Positions 32,257-40,446 of a stretch of DNA of 64,000 bases are shown piece after piece (positions within the stretch are counted from its first letter, which is position 1; the number at the start of each line of letters is the position of its first letter). Both the position numbers and the translations under genes were made by a program. Source of the stretch: Qipengyuania sp. JC766 (GTDB lineage: Bacteria > Pseudomonadota > Alphaproteobacteria > Sphingomonadales > Sphingomonadaceae); contig NZ_JBFEFL010000001.1 of assembly GCF_040717445.1 (NCBI RefSeq), positions 868,001-932,000 of the forward strand, in the 5' to 3' direction. The notes under the pieces are model-generated. The model did not search any database. It saw only the letters and a program-made list of their open reading frames with translations, and was not told the DNA's origin.

Positions 32257-33242
32257 TGGATCTCCCCGCCGAAATCGTCGCGCAGAACCTGCGGGATATT
32301 GGCATCGAACCAGGCGCGGACCGGGGCCAGCGCATCGTGGGCGAGATCGCGCTCCATCGCTTCCCACACACGCGGGATCATCGCCAAGTAGCGCTGCTTG
32401 TGGTCGCGCTTGGCTAGGCGGGTGAAGATGCCCACGATCTTGGCATTCCGCTGCGCCCCCAACCGCGCATAATCGGCATCGAAATGAGCCTGCTCCCCGA
32501 TCCCCTCGAGATAGCGGGCGATCATCGCGCGTTCCAGATCGGGCGAGACGTCGCGGCGCGCATCCTGCAGCAGCGAGACGAGATCGTAGGCGCGATGGCC
32601 GACACGCGCGTCCTGGAAATCGATCAGTCCCTGTTCGCCCTGCCCGTCCGCGGCAGGCGCCAGCAGCATGATGTTTTCCGCGTGATAGTCCCGCAGCACC
32701 GTGACGCCCGGCTGCTGCCTGCCCATCAGCGGCGCCAGCGCTTCGCGCCAGGCGGCATCGTAAGCCTCAACATCGGCATCGACGCCCATCGCGGGGCAGT
32801 ACCATTCGGTCAGCAGGCGCGCTTCGCGAAGATAGGTGTCCATGTCGTAGGGGCTAAAAGGGCCGGCCGGTTCGCGGTGCAGGCGGACCAGCGCGTCGAT
32901 CGCCTCGGCATAGCAACGTTCTTCGGCCTGCGGATTATCGTCCAGCCAATCCCGCATCCGGGCATCGCCGAAGTCCTCGGTCAGCACCCATCCCGCGTCG
33001 GCATCCTCGGCGAAGATTTCGGGTGCTCGCTGTCCGTGATCCGAGAGCCACCGCGCGACGTCCAGGAACGGACGCGGGTCTTCCTCCGGCGGGGGCGCAT
33101 GCATCAGCATGGCGCCGCGTTCGGCGCCAGTGATGCGGAAATAGCGGCGGAAGGACGCATCGCCCGGGATCGGATCGATTTCGGCATCGTGCCAGCCCGC
33201 CACGCGCAGGAATTCGTTCAGGCCTTCGGGAAGTTCGCTCAT
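32253..33242 (-). CDS. amgK: N-acetylmuramate/N-acetylglucosamine anomeric kinase AmgK
   Basis: 329 residues, aminoglycoside-phosphotransferase fold. The catalytic segment reads VLRDYHAENIML and the metal-binding DFxD segment reads LIDFQDARVGHRAYDL. GDASFRRYFRI near residue 28 is the nucleotide loop. It phosphorylates MurNAc and GlcNAc at C1 in peptidoglycan recycling. ATG 33242 overlaps the tsaE stop (ATGA) and its own stop overlaps the murU GTG. Confidence 0.87.
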   Translation of the reverse strand: MSELPEGLNEFLRVAGWHDAEIDPIPGDASFRRYFRITGAERGAMLMHAPPPEEDPRPFLDVARWLSDHGQRAPEIFAEDADAGWVLTEDFGDARMRDWLDDNPQAEERCYAEAIDALVRLHREPAGPFSPYDMDTYLREARLLTEWYCPAMGVDADVEAYDAAWREALAPLMGRQQPGVTVLRDYHAENIMLLAPAADGQGEQGLIDFQDARVGHRAYDLVSLLQDARRDVSPDLERAMIARYLEGIGEQAHFDADYARLGAQRNAKIVGIFTRLAKRDHKQRYLAMIPRVWEAMERDLAHDALAPVRAWFDANIPQVLRDDFGGEIQ

Positions 33243-33682
33243 CGCCAGCGGCTTAGCCAATCCGCACCCGGGCGGGCAATCGCCATTCGGCCTGCATCCG
33301 CAGTTTCGAGCGCAATCGAAAGACAGCGCGGATCGTGGGAAAAGCCGCCCACCTGCTCCGGCCATTCGGCCAGCATGGCCGCGCCTTCGCGATATTCGTC
33401 GATGCCGAGTTCCTCCAGCTCGTCCGCGGAATTGAGCCGGTAGAAGTCCGCATGGACGACCGGCAGCCGGACCGACGGCGGATCGTATGTCTGGACGATC
33501 GTGAATGTGGGCGAAGGCACCTCGCCTCGATGCCCCAGCGCCGAGAGGATGGCCCGCGCCAGGGTGGTCTTGCCCGCGCCTAGCCCGCCGGAGAGCGCCA
33601 CGATGTCGCCTGGTTCGAGCAAGTCCGCGATGCGGCGTCCCAATGCCTCGGTCGCCGCGATATCCGGCAGCGCGATGGTCAC
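33239..33682 (-). CDS. tsaE: tRNA t6A-modification ATPase TsaE
   Basis: 147 residues. Walker A GGLGAGKTT, the SPTFTIV switch segment and HADFYRL identify the YjeE/TsaE family, which supports threonylcarbamoyl-adenosine formation at position 37 of ANN-decoding tRNAs. Starts with GTG 33682 overlapping the divL stop (GTGA). Confidence 0.95.
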   Translation of the reverse strand: MTIALPDIAATEALGRRIADLLEPGDIVALSGGLGAGKTTLARAILSALGHRGEVPSPTFTIVQTYDPPSVRLPVVHADFYRLNSADELEELGIDEYREGAAMLAEWPEQVGGFSHDPRCLSIALETADAGRMAIARPGADWLSRWR

Positions 33683-36018
33683 GGCAGCAGGATCTTGGCC
33701 GTGGTGCCGAGCCCGGACTGCGACATGATTTCCAGCGATCCGCCATGCGCTTCGATGAGCTGCCGGGCAAGCGGGATGCCCAGCCCCTTGCGGCCGTCCT
33801 CTCCGGTCCGGCTGCCGGGGTCGGCATTAAGGGCGCGCGCGAGTTCTTTCGCGCTCATGCCCCGCCCGTTGTCCGAAATGACGATCCTCGCCTTGCCCCG
33901 TTCGCGCGCCAGGTCGACGAGGATCTTCCCGCCGTCCGGCGTCCCGGCGATAGCATTGTCGAGAAGGTGTCCGACCGCGCGCGCCAGTTGCTGTCGGTCG
34001 CCCTCCACCCGGCCCACGGTACGATTGCCGCGCAGGTCCAGATCGAGGCAGGCGTGCGCGATGGCGGTTTCCCGTTCGCGGATGATCCCGGTCAGGAAGG
34101 GCATCAACTCGATCGGATCGCGCGCCAGGGGCATCAGCCCGGCCTCGCTCTGCGACAGGTCGAGGACGTTGCCGACCTGCTCCGTCAGCCGCGCGACCGA
34201 TTGCAGGATGGCGTCCACGTAATCCTCGCCCGAAGCGGACAATGCGCCGCCGGCACCGCCCTGCAGCAGCTCGGCATAGCCGCCGATCGACGTGAGCGGC
34301 GTGCGCAGTTCATAGGACATGTTGGCAAGGAAGCGCGTCTTTACCGCGTCCGCCTCTTCCAGCGCCTGGTTGCGATCGCGAAGGGCGGTTTCGACGCGCT
34401 CGTTGTCGGTGATGTCCAGCACGGTCAGCAGGCCATTCCCGTCGGGCAGCGGGACTCCTGTATATTCCAGCGTCCGTCCGTCCGCCATCACCGCCCTCCC
34501 CTCGCGCCGCTTGCGGTCGAGCGTGGCGGCGCGGATCGTGCGGCCGATCTCGTCCGCGCTTTCCGGGTCCGCGAGGTTCTTCCTCAGCCGCGACAGGATC
34601 GCTTCGGCTTCCGGATGCTCGTCGAGGATGTCGGCATCGAGGCCCCACATGCCGGCGAAGCTGCGGTTCCAGAGCTGCAAGTGGCTGTCGGGTGCGAACA
34701 CCGCAAGCGCTTCCTTCAGGCTGTCGAACGTCGCGGTCCGGGTGCGCAGCAGCGTGTCGCGCGTGGCGGCGAGCGCCAGCTGCTCCGTGCGGTCTTCCGC
34801 CACGAGGACGAGCCCGCCATCGGGCAGCGGCTGCGCCACGATCCGCAGATGCGTGCCGCCCGAAAGGGGCCATTCCTCGTCCCGCGTTTCCGCTCCGGCG
34901 AACCAGTCCACGCGTTCCGCCCGCCAAGCCGGGAAGTCGCGCAGTTCCGGCACTCGGCCATTGTCGCGCGCATCGCTAAGGAAGCGGGCGAAATCGATCC
35001 CCTGCGAGACGATGCCGGAATTGAGCCGGAAGACCCGCTGGAACGGCTGGTTGGCGAAGACCAGCTTCCGTTCGGAATCGAACTGCCCGACGCCGACCGA
35101 AAGCTGGTCCAGCATCGATCGCTGCGCTTCGCGAAAGGCGCGGAAAGCGCGGGCCTGTTCCTCCAGGTCCTCGATATCGACCGCATAGCCGGCCACGGTC
35201 CCGTCGCCCAGCGGCAGGTCGATAACGCGGAAGCTGCGGCGCATCTCGTCCACGGTCACGGGGACGATGCGCTCCACTCGCCGGTCGTGTTCCGCGACCT
35301 GGCGCGCGACGTCGGCGGCGCTGAGGCCGTCGACCGGCTCGACCAGTTCCGTTCCGGCCGCCACCACGGCTTCGGCGCTCTCGCCGTCAACCGCCTTCAC
35401 ATAGGCGCGGTTGACGAGGCGCAGGCGACCGTCGCTCTCACGCACCCACATCGGCAGGGGGGCGGCTTCGATCAGGCCGGCGAGCGCACCGAAATCCCGA
35501 CGCGCCTCGCTCGCTTCGGTTTCGAGCGCGGCCATGCGCCCGCGGCTTTCGCTGAGGTCGAAGATCCAGACCAGCGCCGCGCCGCCGGGCGAAACCTGGG
35601 GGTCGGCCAGCGCGCCGTGCAGCGCCAGGGTCATTTCAGACCCGACCGGCGTGACCGTCTGGCGGAAGGGCCGCGCGGTCTTCTGCGTCGCCTGCACCGC
35701 CTTTTCCAGCGCCTCCAGCTCGGCGCGCTCCAGTCCGCCCTCGCCCGTGGTGGCGACTTCGCTGAGGTAGCGCGGCAATGCCTTGAGGCCGAGCCAGCCC
35801 GCCAGCCTCTCGCTTCCCTCGATCCGGCCGTCGGCGCGGACCAGCAGCGGGATCGCCGGTGCCTCGTCGATCATGCGGGCCATCCGGCGCGCGGCCTTGC
35901 GGCTGCCTTCCGCCGCGCGCGACCGGCCGGCGGCGTGCAACATCAGCCACGCCGCGCCGCCCATCCAGGCGGCCATGAGAAGGCCGATGATCAGCAGCGC
36001 GGTGGGCGTGAATTCCAT
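33679..36018 (-). CDS. divL: DivL-like PAS-containing histidine-kinase-fold protein with tyrosine in the H-box
   Basis: 779 residues. One N-terminal membrane segment (about 5-30), then four PAS-like regions (near 48-150, 170-300, 310-430 and 430-560), a HisKA dimerisation helix and a HATPase domain (N-box LLDNAIAG, G1 SDNGRGM, G2 KGLGIPLARQ). The phospho-acceptor histidine is replaced by tyrosine: MSYELRTPL, Tyr569, codon 34312-34314. Caulobacter DivL has the same layout and substitution and works as a modulator of CckA rather than a kinase. The gene order with tsaE, amgK-murU and addBA also fits that lineage. First gene of a tightly overlapping operon. Confidence 0.88.
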   Translation of the reverse strand: MEFTPTALLIIGLLMAAWMGGAAWLMLHAAGRSRAAEGSRKAARRMARMIDEAPAIPLLVRADGRIEGSERLAGWLGLKALPRYLSEVATTGEGGLERAELEALEKAVQATQKTARPFRQTVTPVGSEMTLALHGALADPQVSPGGAALVWIFDLSESRGRMAALETEASEARRDFGALAGLIEAAPLPMWVRESDGRLRLVNRAYVKAVDGESAEAVVAAGTELVEPVDGLSAADVARQVAEHDRRVERIVPVTVDEMRRSFRVIDLPLGDGTVAGYAVDIEDLEEQARAFRAFREAQRSMLDQLSVGVGQFDSERKLVFANQPFQRVFRLNSGIVSQGIDFARFLSDARDNGRVPELRDFPAWRAERVDWFAGAETRDEEWPLSGGTHLRIVAQPLPDGGLVLVAEDRTEQLALAATRDTLLRTRTATFDSLKEALAVFAPDSHLQLWNRSFAGMWGLDADILDEHPEAEAILSRLRKNLADPESADEIGRTIRAATLDRKRREGRAVMADGRTLEYTGVPLPDGNGLLTVLDITDNERVETALRDRNQALEEADAVKTRFLANMSYELRTPLTSIGGYAELLQGGAGGALSASGEDYVDAILQSVARLTEQVGNVLDLSQSEAGLMPLARDPIELMPFLTGIIRERETAIAHACLDLDLRGNRTVGRVEGDRQQLARAVGHLLDNAIAGTPDGGKILVDLARERGKARIVISDNGRGMSAKELARALNADPGSRTGEDGRKGLGIPLARQLIEAHGGSLEIMSQSGLGTTAKILLP

Positions 36019-36119
36019 AACCGGACAGCTATGCGGCGCTTGCGTTCAATGCAATGGCGGCGCGCCGACCGGGGTCGACGCGCCGCCTGTTGTTCCCGGC
36101 TGATTTGCCGGACCGCGTT

Positions 36120-37532
36120 TTAGTAGCGGTAATGGTCCGGCTTGAACGGCCCTTCCTGCGGCACGCCGATATAGTCGGCCTGCTTCTTCGACAGCTGCGT
36201 GAGCATGACGCCCAGCTTGTCGAGGTGCAGCGCGGCGACCTTTTCGTCCAGGTGCTTTGGCAGGACGTAGACGTCGTTTTCGTAATTGTCGGTGTTCTTG
36301 AACAGCTCGATCTGCGCCAGCGTCTGGTTGGTGAAGCTGGAGGACATGACGAAGCTGGGGTGGCCGGTGGCGCAGCCCAGGTTCACCAGGCGGCCCTTGG
36401 CCAGAACCAGGATCGACTTGCCGTCCGGGAAGGTGACGAGGTCGGTGCCTTCCTTGATTTCCTTCCACTCGTAATTGTCGAGCGCGGAAATCTGGATCTC
36501 GGAATCGAAGTGGCCGATATTGCACACGATGGCCATGTTCTTCATCGCCTTCATGTGTTCGGCGGTGATCACGTCTTCGTTGCCGGTCGCGGTGCAGAAG
36601 ATGTCGGCGCGCTTCACCGCCTCTTCCATGGTGACGACCTCGAACCCGTCCATCGCGGCCTGCAGGGCGCAGATCGGATCGATTTCGGTCACCATCACGC
36701 GGGCGCCGCCGTCACGCAGCGAAGCAGCGGATCCCTTGCCGACATCGCCGTAACCCGCGACGCAGGCGACCTTGCCGGCCAGCATCACGTCGGTCGCGCG
36801 GCGGATAGCGTCGACCAGCGATTCCTTGCAGCCGTAGAGGTTGTCGAACTTCGACTTGGTGACACTGTCGTTCACGTTGATCGCGGGGAACGGCAGCTTG
36901 CCGGCCTTGGCGATCTGGTAGAGGCGCATGACGCCCGTGGTCGTTTCTTCCGACACGCCCTTGATGTTCTGCACGCTCTTGGTGAGGTAGCCGGGCTTCT
37001 TCGCGATGAAGGCCTTCAGCGCCTTCTGCATCTCGATTTCCTCGGCATTCTGCGGCGCGGGCATTTCCTCGCCCGCTTCCAAGCGCGCGCCCCACAGCGC
37101 GAACATGGTGGCATCGCCGCCATCGTCGAGGATCATGTTGGCGGTGAGATCCGCGTCGCTGTCCGTCGACCAGTCGAAGATGCGGCCGACATAGTCCCAG
37201 TAATCCGCCAGGCTCTCGCCCTTCACGGCGAACACCGGCACGCCCTGCTCCGCCATGGCGGCAGCGGCGTGGTCCTGCGTGGAATAGATGTTGCAGGTCG
37301 CCCAGCGCACATCCGCGCCCAGCGCCTTCAGCGTCTCGATCAGGACCGCGGTCTGGATCGTCATGTGGAGGCTGCCGGTGATGCGCGCGCCCTTCAGCGG
37401 ATGCTCCTCGCCATATTCCTCGCGCACCGCCATCAGGCCGGGCATCTCGGTTTCGGCGATCTCGATCTCGTCCCGCCCGTACTTGGCGAGGTTGATATCC
37501 TTGATGATGTAGTCGTTGTCGGCGCGGGCCAT
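36120..37532 (-). CDS. ahcY: S-adenosylhomocysteine hydrolase
   Basis: 470 residues. It splits SAH to adenosine and homocysteine. Visible: substrate-domain [12 protein letters not shown], the [13 protein letters not shown] segment, NAD-binding [12 protein letters not shown], and the C-terminal KPDHYRY that completes the active site in the partner subunit. ATG 37532. It is divergent from the peroxiredoxin; a perfect palindrome at 37595-37614 lies in its leader. Confidence 0.98.
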   Translation of the reverse strand: MARADNDYIIKDINLAKYGRDEIEIAETEMPGLMAVREEYGEEHPLKGARITGSLHMTIQTAVLIETLKALGADVRWATCNIYSTQDHAAAAMAEQGVPVFAVKGESLADYWDYVGRIFDWSTDSDADLTANMILDDGGDATMFALWGARLEAGEEMPAPQNAEEIEMQKALKAFIAKKPGYLTKSVQNIKGVSEETTTGVMRLYQIAKAGKLPFPAINVNDSVTKSKFDNLYGCKESLVDAIRRATDVMLAGKVACVAGYGDVGKGSAASLRDGGARVMVTEIDPICALQAAMDGFEVVTMEEAVKRADIFCTATGNEDVITAEHMKAMKNMAIVCNIGHFDSEIQISALDNYEWKEIKEGTDLVTFPDGKSILVLAKGRLVNLGCATGHPSFVMSSSFTNQTLAQIELFKNTDNYENDVYVLPKHLDEKVAALHLDKLGVMLTQLSKKQADYIGVPQEGPFKPDHYRY

Positions 37533-37594
37533 TTTCGTCTCCTGAAAGGCGTCTCGTTGGCCGCGGACCTAGCGATTGGCCCCTCCCTTCGCAA

Positions 37595-37614
37595 ATATAA
37601 AGTTTTCTTTATAT
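37595..37614. promoter_or_regulatory. perfect palindrome, candidate operator between ahcY and peroxiredoxin
   Basis: ATATAAAG-TTTT-CTTTATAT: two perfect 8-base arms in an otherwise GC-rich region. It lies 63 bases before the ahcY start and 77 before the peroxiredoxin start. A divergent pair of -10-like sequences overlaps at 37644-37651 (TATAAT on minus, TATATC on plus, the latter 16 bases after TTGCCC). An ArsR-type SAH-responsive repressor such as SahR is a plausible binder, but this is inference. Confidence 0.6.
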
Positions 37615-37690
37615 CCTTGTTTGTTGCCCGGGCGCGCCGACGCATTATATCGTGCGCCAACCCTCGCAAGGACGAAAGGAACGACCCCCC

Positions 37691-38173
37691 ATGACTATTT
37701 CCGTCGGTGACAAGATCCCTGAAGCCACAGTGGTGCGCGCGACCGATTCCGGTCCTGAGAAGACGACCACTTCCGATTTCTTCGCCCGCCGCACGGTCGC
37801 GCTGTTCGCGGTGCCCGGCGCCTACACCCCGACCTGTTCGGCCAAGCACCTTCCCGGCTTCGTCGAGAAGGCGGACGAGCTGAAGGCGAAGGGCGTGGAC
37901 GAGATCGCCTGCACCAGCGTGAACGACGCCTTCGTGCTCGGCGCGTGGAACAAGGCCACCGGCAGCGAGGACATCACCATGCTGGCGGACGGCAATGCCG
38001 ACTTCGCCGAAGCGATCGGCCTGACCGCCGACATGGGCGGATACGGCATGGGCAAACGCAGCCAGCGCTATTCCATGCTGGTCGAGGACGGCGTCGTGAA
38101 GCAGCTCAATGTCGAGCAGCCGGGCGACTTCTCGGTCAGCAGCGCGGAGCACATGCTCGGGCAGCTTTCATAA
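37691..38173 (+). CDS. Prx5-type peroxiredoxin
   Basis: 160 residues. The peroxidatic cysteine is Cys49 in PGAYTPTCS, with the downstream Arg in the AFVLGAWNKATG / RYSMLVEDG region typical of glutaredoxin- or thioredoxin-dependent Prx5 enzymes. ATG 37691 has an AAGGA ribosome site some ten bases upstream. A relic of a second, related gene is found 1 kb downstream (39112-39186). Confidence 0.94.
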   Translation: MTISVGDKIPEATVVRATDSGPEKTTTSDFFARRTVALFAVPGAYTPTCSAKHLPGFVEKADELKAKGVDEIACTSVNDAFVLGAWNKATGSEDITMLADGNADFAEAIGLTADMGGYGMGKRSQRYSMLVEDGVVKQLNVEQPGDFSVSSAEHMLGQLS

Positions 38174-38185
38174 TTCAACCAGGTC

Positions 38186-38219
38186 GAAAGGGGGCGGTCT
38201 TACCGGGCCGCCCCCTTTC
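38186..38219. terminator. bidirectional terminator of peroxiredoxin and aspartic protease
   Basis: GAAAGGGGGCGG (38186-38197) pairs perfectly with CCGCCCCCTTTC (38208-38219) around a 10-base loop. It follows the peroxiredoxin stop by 12 bases and overlaps the stop of the convergent protease gene. Confidence 0.75.
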
Positions 38220-39018
38220 ATACATTCCGCAAGGCTCCCGCTGGAAAGAAGGTCGCAATCCGATCATCCGGCGATAGCAGGATGTCGCATTCCTTCAGGA
38301 TTCCACCGCCGATCACGTAAGGCTGCGAAGCCGTCTTATCGGCGTGCAAATGGCGGAAGCGAATATTACGCTCCAACGTCCCGATACGCACATGCGCGAT
38401 GCGCCTGTGGAACCTTCGCAGGCCGAATTCGCCGAAGCCGTTGAATTCGATATCAAGCCCCTTCCTCGCAGAGCCGGACGGGACCGGGAGGGCTGCGGTG
38501 GCGGCCAAGGTCGACGTGCGACCGGTATCGAGGAAACAGGCTTGTTGCTCGCCGTCGATCTCCACCTTCAAGCTCAGCCCGGTGATGCGACTGCGGTATG
38601 CCGCATCGGCATGGACGGTATCGATTTCCACCGTGCCCAGTGCCTTCCCAGCGGGAGCCGTCCCACCGAACCTCACGCCCCAGGATCCGAGTGACAGCGA
38701 GCCGCGCGACAGCAGGAGGTCAAGACCAAGCAGGCAAGTTCGCCCTCGCATCGCCAAGAATCGGGCTTTCTCGAAGGAACTGCCCGCAACTTCCACCGGA
38801 CCAAGCGCAACCACCGGCTCCTTGCGCGTGGCGAGGCGCGTCTGGACATTGGCGTTTTCGAGAATGGGTTGACCGGCGGCGATCCGACGCGGAACGACGG
38901 AAACCGACGCGCCGGAATCCACAAGCGCCAAGCTTTCGTAGTTCGCATAGCGGAACGGCACCCAGAGCCGATTTACCTTGTAGCGTGGCTCCAGCAAGTC
39001 TTCGCTCAATTCTTCCAT
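38218..39018 (-). CDS. bilobed retropepsin-like aspartic protease
   Basis: 266 residues from ATG 39018, no signal peptide. Two full aspartic-protease half-sites are readable: lobe 1 has ALVDSGASVSVV (Asp34) with the partner LLGLDLL (about 96-102); lobe 2 has ACFLDTGRTSTLA (Asp164) with VIGGGIL (about 235-241). This is a pepsin-like internal duplication of a retropepsin unit, expected to be intracellular. The frame is open further upstream, but that part runs antisense through the peroxiredoxin relic and lacks protein character. Substrate unknown. Confidence 0.72.
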   Translation of the reverse strand: MEELSEDLLEPRYKVNRLWVPFRYANYESLALVDSGASVSVVPRRIAAGQPILENANVQTRLATRKEPVVALGPVEVAGSSFEKARFLAMRGRTCLLGLDLLLSRGSLSLGSWGVRFGGTAPAGKALGTVEIDTVHADAAYRSRITGLSLKVEIDGEQQACFLDTGRTSTLAATAALPVPSGSARKGLDIEFNGFGEFGLRRFHRRIAHVRIGTLERNIRFRHLHADKTASQPYVIGGGILKECDILLSPDDRIATFFPAGALRNV

Positions 39019-39111
39019 TGAACGTCGACGCCGAGCGCATCGATGGTGTCGCCGCGCTTTGGCCGTCCGTGTTCGGTCAGGGATGGCATAGCGGCTGCCG
39101 TAGGACTCTTC

Positions 39112-39186
39112 ACGCTTGAGCTCAACATCCCGGAGCCGGGCGATTTCCCGGTCGGCAGCGCGGAGCATATACTTGGTCAGATGTGA
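39112..39186 (+). pseudogene. 3' relic of a second peroxiredoxin gene
   Basis: In frame this stretch reads LELNIPEPGDFPVGSAEHIL then GQM and a TGA stop (39184-39186). The intact peroxiredoxin ends QLNVEQPGDFSVSSAEHMLG-QLS. Over 63 bases the two share about four-fifths of positions, and many differences fall at third codon positions, so this is an old, diverged copy and not a fresh repeat. Upstream of 39112 the similarity is lost. A strong, otherwise ownerless terminator follows at 39245-39275. Confidence 0.72.
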
Positions 39187-39244
39187 CGCAACGCCACTCC
39201 TATGAGTGTTGACACACACCGGGGGCTTTCGCGTAATTTTCGGA

Positions 39245-39275
39245 GGAGCGGATCTCAATGGTCCGCCCCTTTTTT
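39245..39275 (+). terminator. intrinsic terminator behind the peroxiredoxin relic
   Basis: A 10-bp stem (39245-39254 with 39260-39269, one A-C mismatch, one T-G wobble) and loop TCAAT are followed by six T residues (39270-39275). It points along the plus strand, where the only gene-like sequence is the relic. It overlaps the 3' end of the minus-strand HTH gene. Confidence 0.72.
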
Positions 39276-39710
39276 CTTCTGGACCGGCGCGATGCGCCTA
39301 ACCGCCCGCAGAAGCGCGGAATTGTCGGCTTTTCGGCGGATACCGGTCATCGTGCCGCGATGGATGACGGGCTGCACCATGCCGGTTTCGGCGCGCTGCA
39401 GGACCGCGTCCAGTGTCACCTTCCGCCAGTCTGTCTTCGGACGCGTCTGCCTGCCCGATCCGGGCGCGGTGAGCACACAGTCCCAAGCGAAGGCGAAGCC
39501 TGCCGCTCCGTCCCTTTCGCGCAGCCGATAGGCGCTCGCCCGCGACAAGCCCACGGACCGCGCCGCACCGGCAACCGAGCCGGTCACGTAGAGCGCGGCG
39601 AGAAACGCGCACTGGCGCGGCACCGTCCACCCGTCGCGCCGCGACCGCAGCGGGACCGGGTGGAAGAAAGGCGGCTTTCGCCGCAGGCGGTGCGCGGGGG
39701 TCTTCGGCAT
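39255..39710 (-). CDS. small helix-turn-helix protein, unknown function
   Basis: 151 residues from ATG 39710 (MPKTPAHRLRRKPPFF). A helix-turn-helix is visible in VAGAARSVGLSRASAYRLRE, preceded by WTVPRQCAFLAALY, an arrangement like terminase-small-subunit or transposase-type DNA-binding helices. The C-terminus is basic. Longer starts exist but the extension lacks protein character. It probably binds DNA; target unknown. Confidence 0.62.
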   Translation of the reverse strand: MPKTPAHRLRRKPPFFHPVPLRSRRDGWTVPRQCAFLAALYVTGSVAGAARSVGLSRASAYRLRERDGAAGFAFAWDCVLTAPGSGRQTRPKTDWRKVTLDAVLQRAETGMVQPVIHRGTMTGIRRKADNSALLRAVRRIAPVQKKKGADH

Positions 39711-39795
39711 CGGCGAGGATGGAGCAGGAATTGCCGATGTAGGACAGCGTTTTCGCCCCCCTCGCGTTGCCCTGCCCCGCATGCCCGGGATGCGC

Positions 39796-40374
39796 TCAGA
39801 AAAGGCGCAGCCCCGCCGCATCCGCCAGCACCCAGGCGCCGATCAGCAGGAACAGCAGGGCCGCCACGATCCGCACGAGCCGGAGCGACACCCGTTCGAT
39901 GATCGCATGGCCCAGATACACCGCCGGTACGTTCGCCAGCATCATGCCCAGCGTCGTGCCCAGGGTCACCAGTGCCACGCTCTGGAATTGGGCGCCCAGC
40001 GCGATGGTCGCGATCTGCGTCTTGTCGCCGATCTCGACCAGGAAGAAGGCGATCGTCGTGGTCAGGAAGGCGCCAAAGCGCGAGGGCTTCGGCTCTTCGT
40101 CCTCGTCCAGCCTGTCCGGCACCAGCGTCCACAGCGCCATGGCGATGAAGCTGGCCCCGACGGCATAGCGGAACCACGGACCGGCCAGGACATCCGCAAT
40201 GGACTGGCCGAGGAAGGCGGCGATGCCGTGATTGGCGAGCGTCGCCACGAAGATCCCGGCAACGATCGGGACCGGTTTGCGAAACCGGGTGGCCAGGACG
40301 ATGGCGAGCAGCATCGTCTTGTCGCCTATTTCGGCGAGTGCCACCACCAGTGCGGAGGTAATCAGGGCTTCCAT
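39796..40374 (-). CDS. TMEM165/GDT1-family (UPF0016) Mn2+/cation exporter
   Basis: 192 residues, six hydrophobic segments in two homologous halves. Each half carries the family signature E-x-G-D-K-T: ALAEIGDKTML near residue 15 and FLVEIGDKTQI in the second half. Characterised bacterial members export manganese. The leader contains a yybP-ykoY Mn2+ riboswitch (40447-40556), which strongly supports a manganese role. ATG 40374 is preceded by GGAAG. Confidence 0.92.
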   Translation of the reverse strand: MEALITSALVVALAEIGDKTMLLAIVLATRFRKPVPIVAGIFVATLANHGIAAFLGQSIADVLAGPWFRYAVGASFIAMALWTLVPDRLDEDEEPKPSRFGAFLTTTIAFFLVEIGDKTQIATIALGAQFQSVALVTLGTTLGMMLANVPAVYLGHAIIERVSLRLVRIVAALLFLLIGAWVLADAAGLRLF

Positions 40375-40387
40375 CGAAAAACTTCCG

Positions 40388-40432
40388 GGCCGGGCGACAA
40401 GACGACAACGACACCACGCCTTCCGCCCGGCC
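40388..40432 (-). promoter_or_regulatory. expression-platform hairpin of the Mn2+ riboswitch
   Basis: GGCCGGGCG (40424-40432 read on minus) and CGCCCGGCC (40388-40396) form a 9-bp stem between the aptamer and the start codon. On the transcript it is followed by CGGAAGTTTTTCG, so it could act as a terminator (T-run) or hide the GGAAG ribosome site. Which one applies is not decided by sequence. Confidence 0.55.
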
Positions 40433-40446
40433 GGACGAAAGCAGGT

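Noticed and set aside
37533-37690. SAH or SAM riboswitch before ahcY
   Set aside because: No SAH aptamer core or SAM-II pattern could be read in the leader; only the DNA palindrome stands out.
38110-39186. Recent att-site duplication at the 3' end of the peroxiredoxin gene
   Set aside because: The repeat is only about four-fifths identical, with many third-position differences, which fits an old paralogue relic and not an integration footprint.
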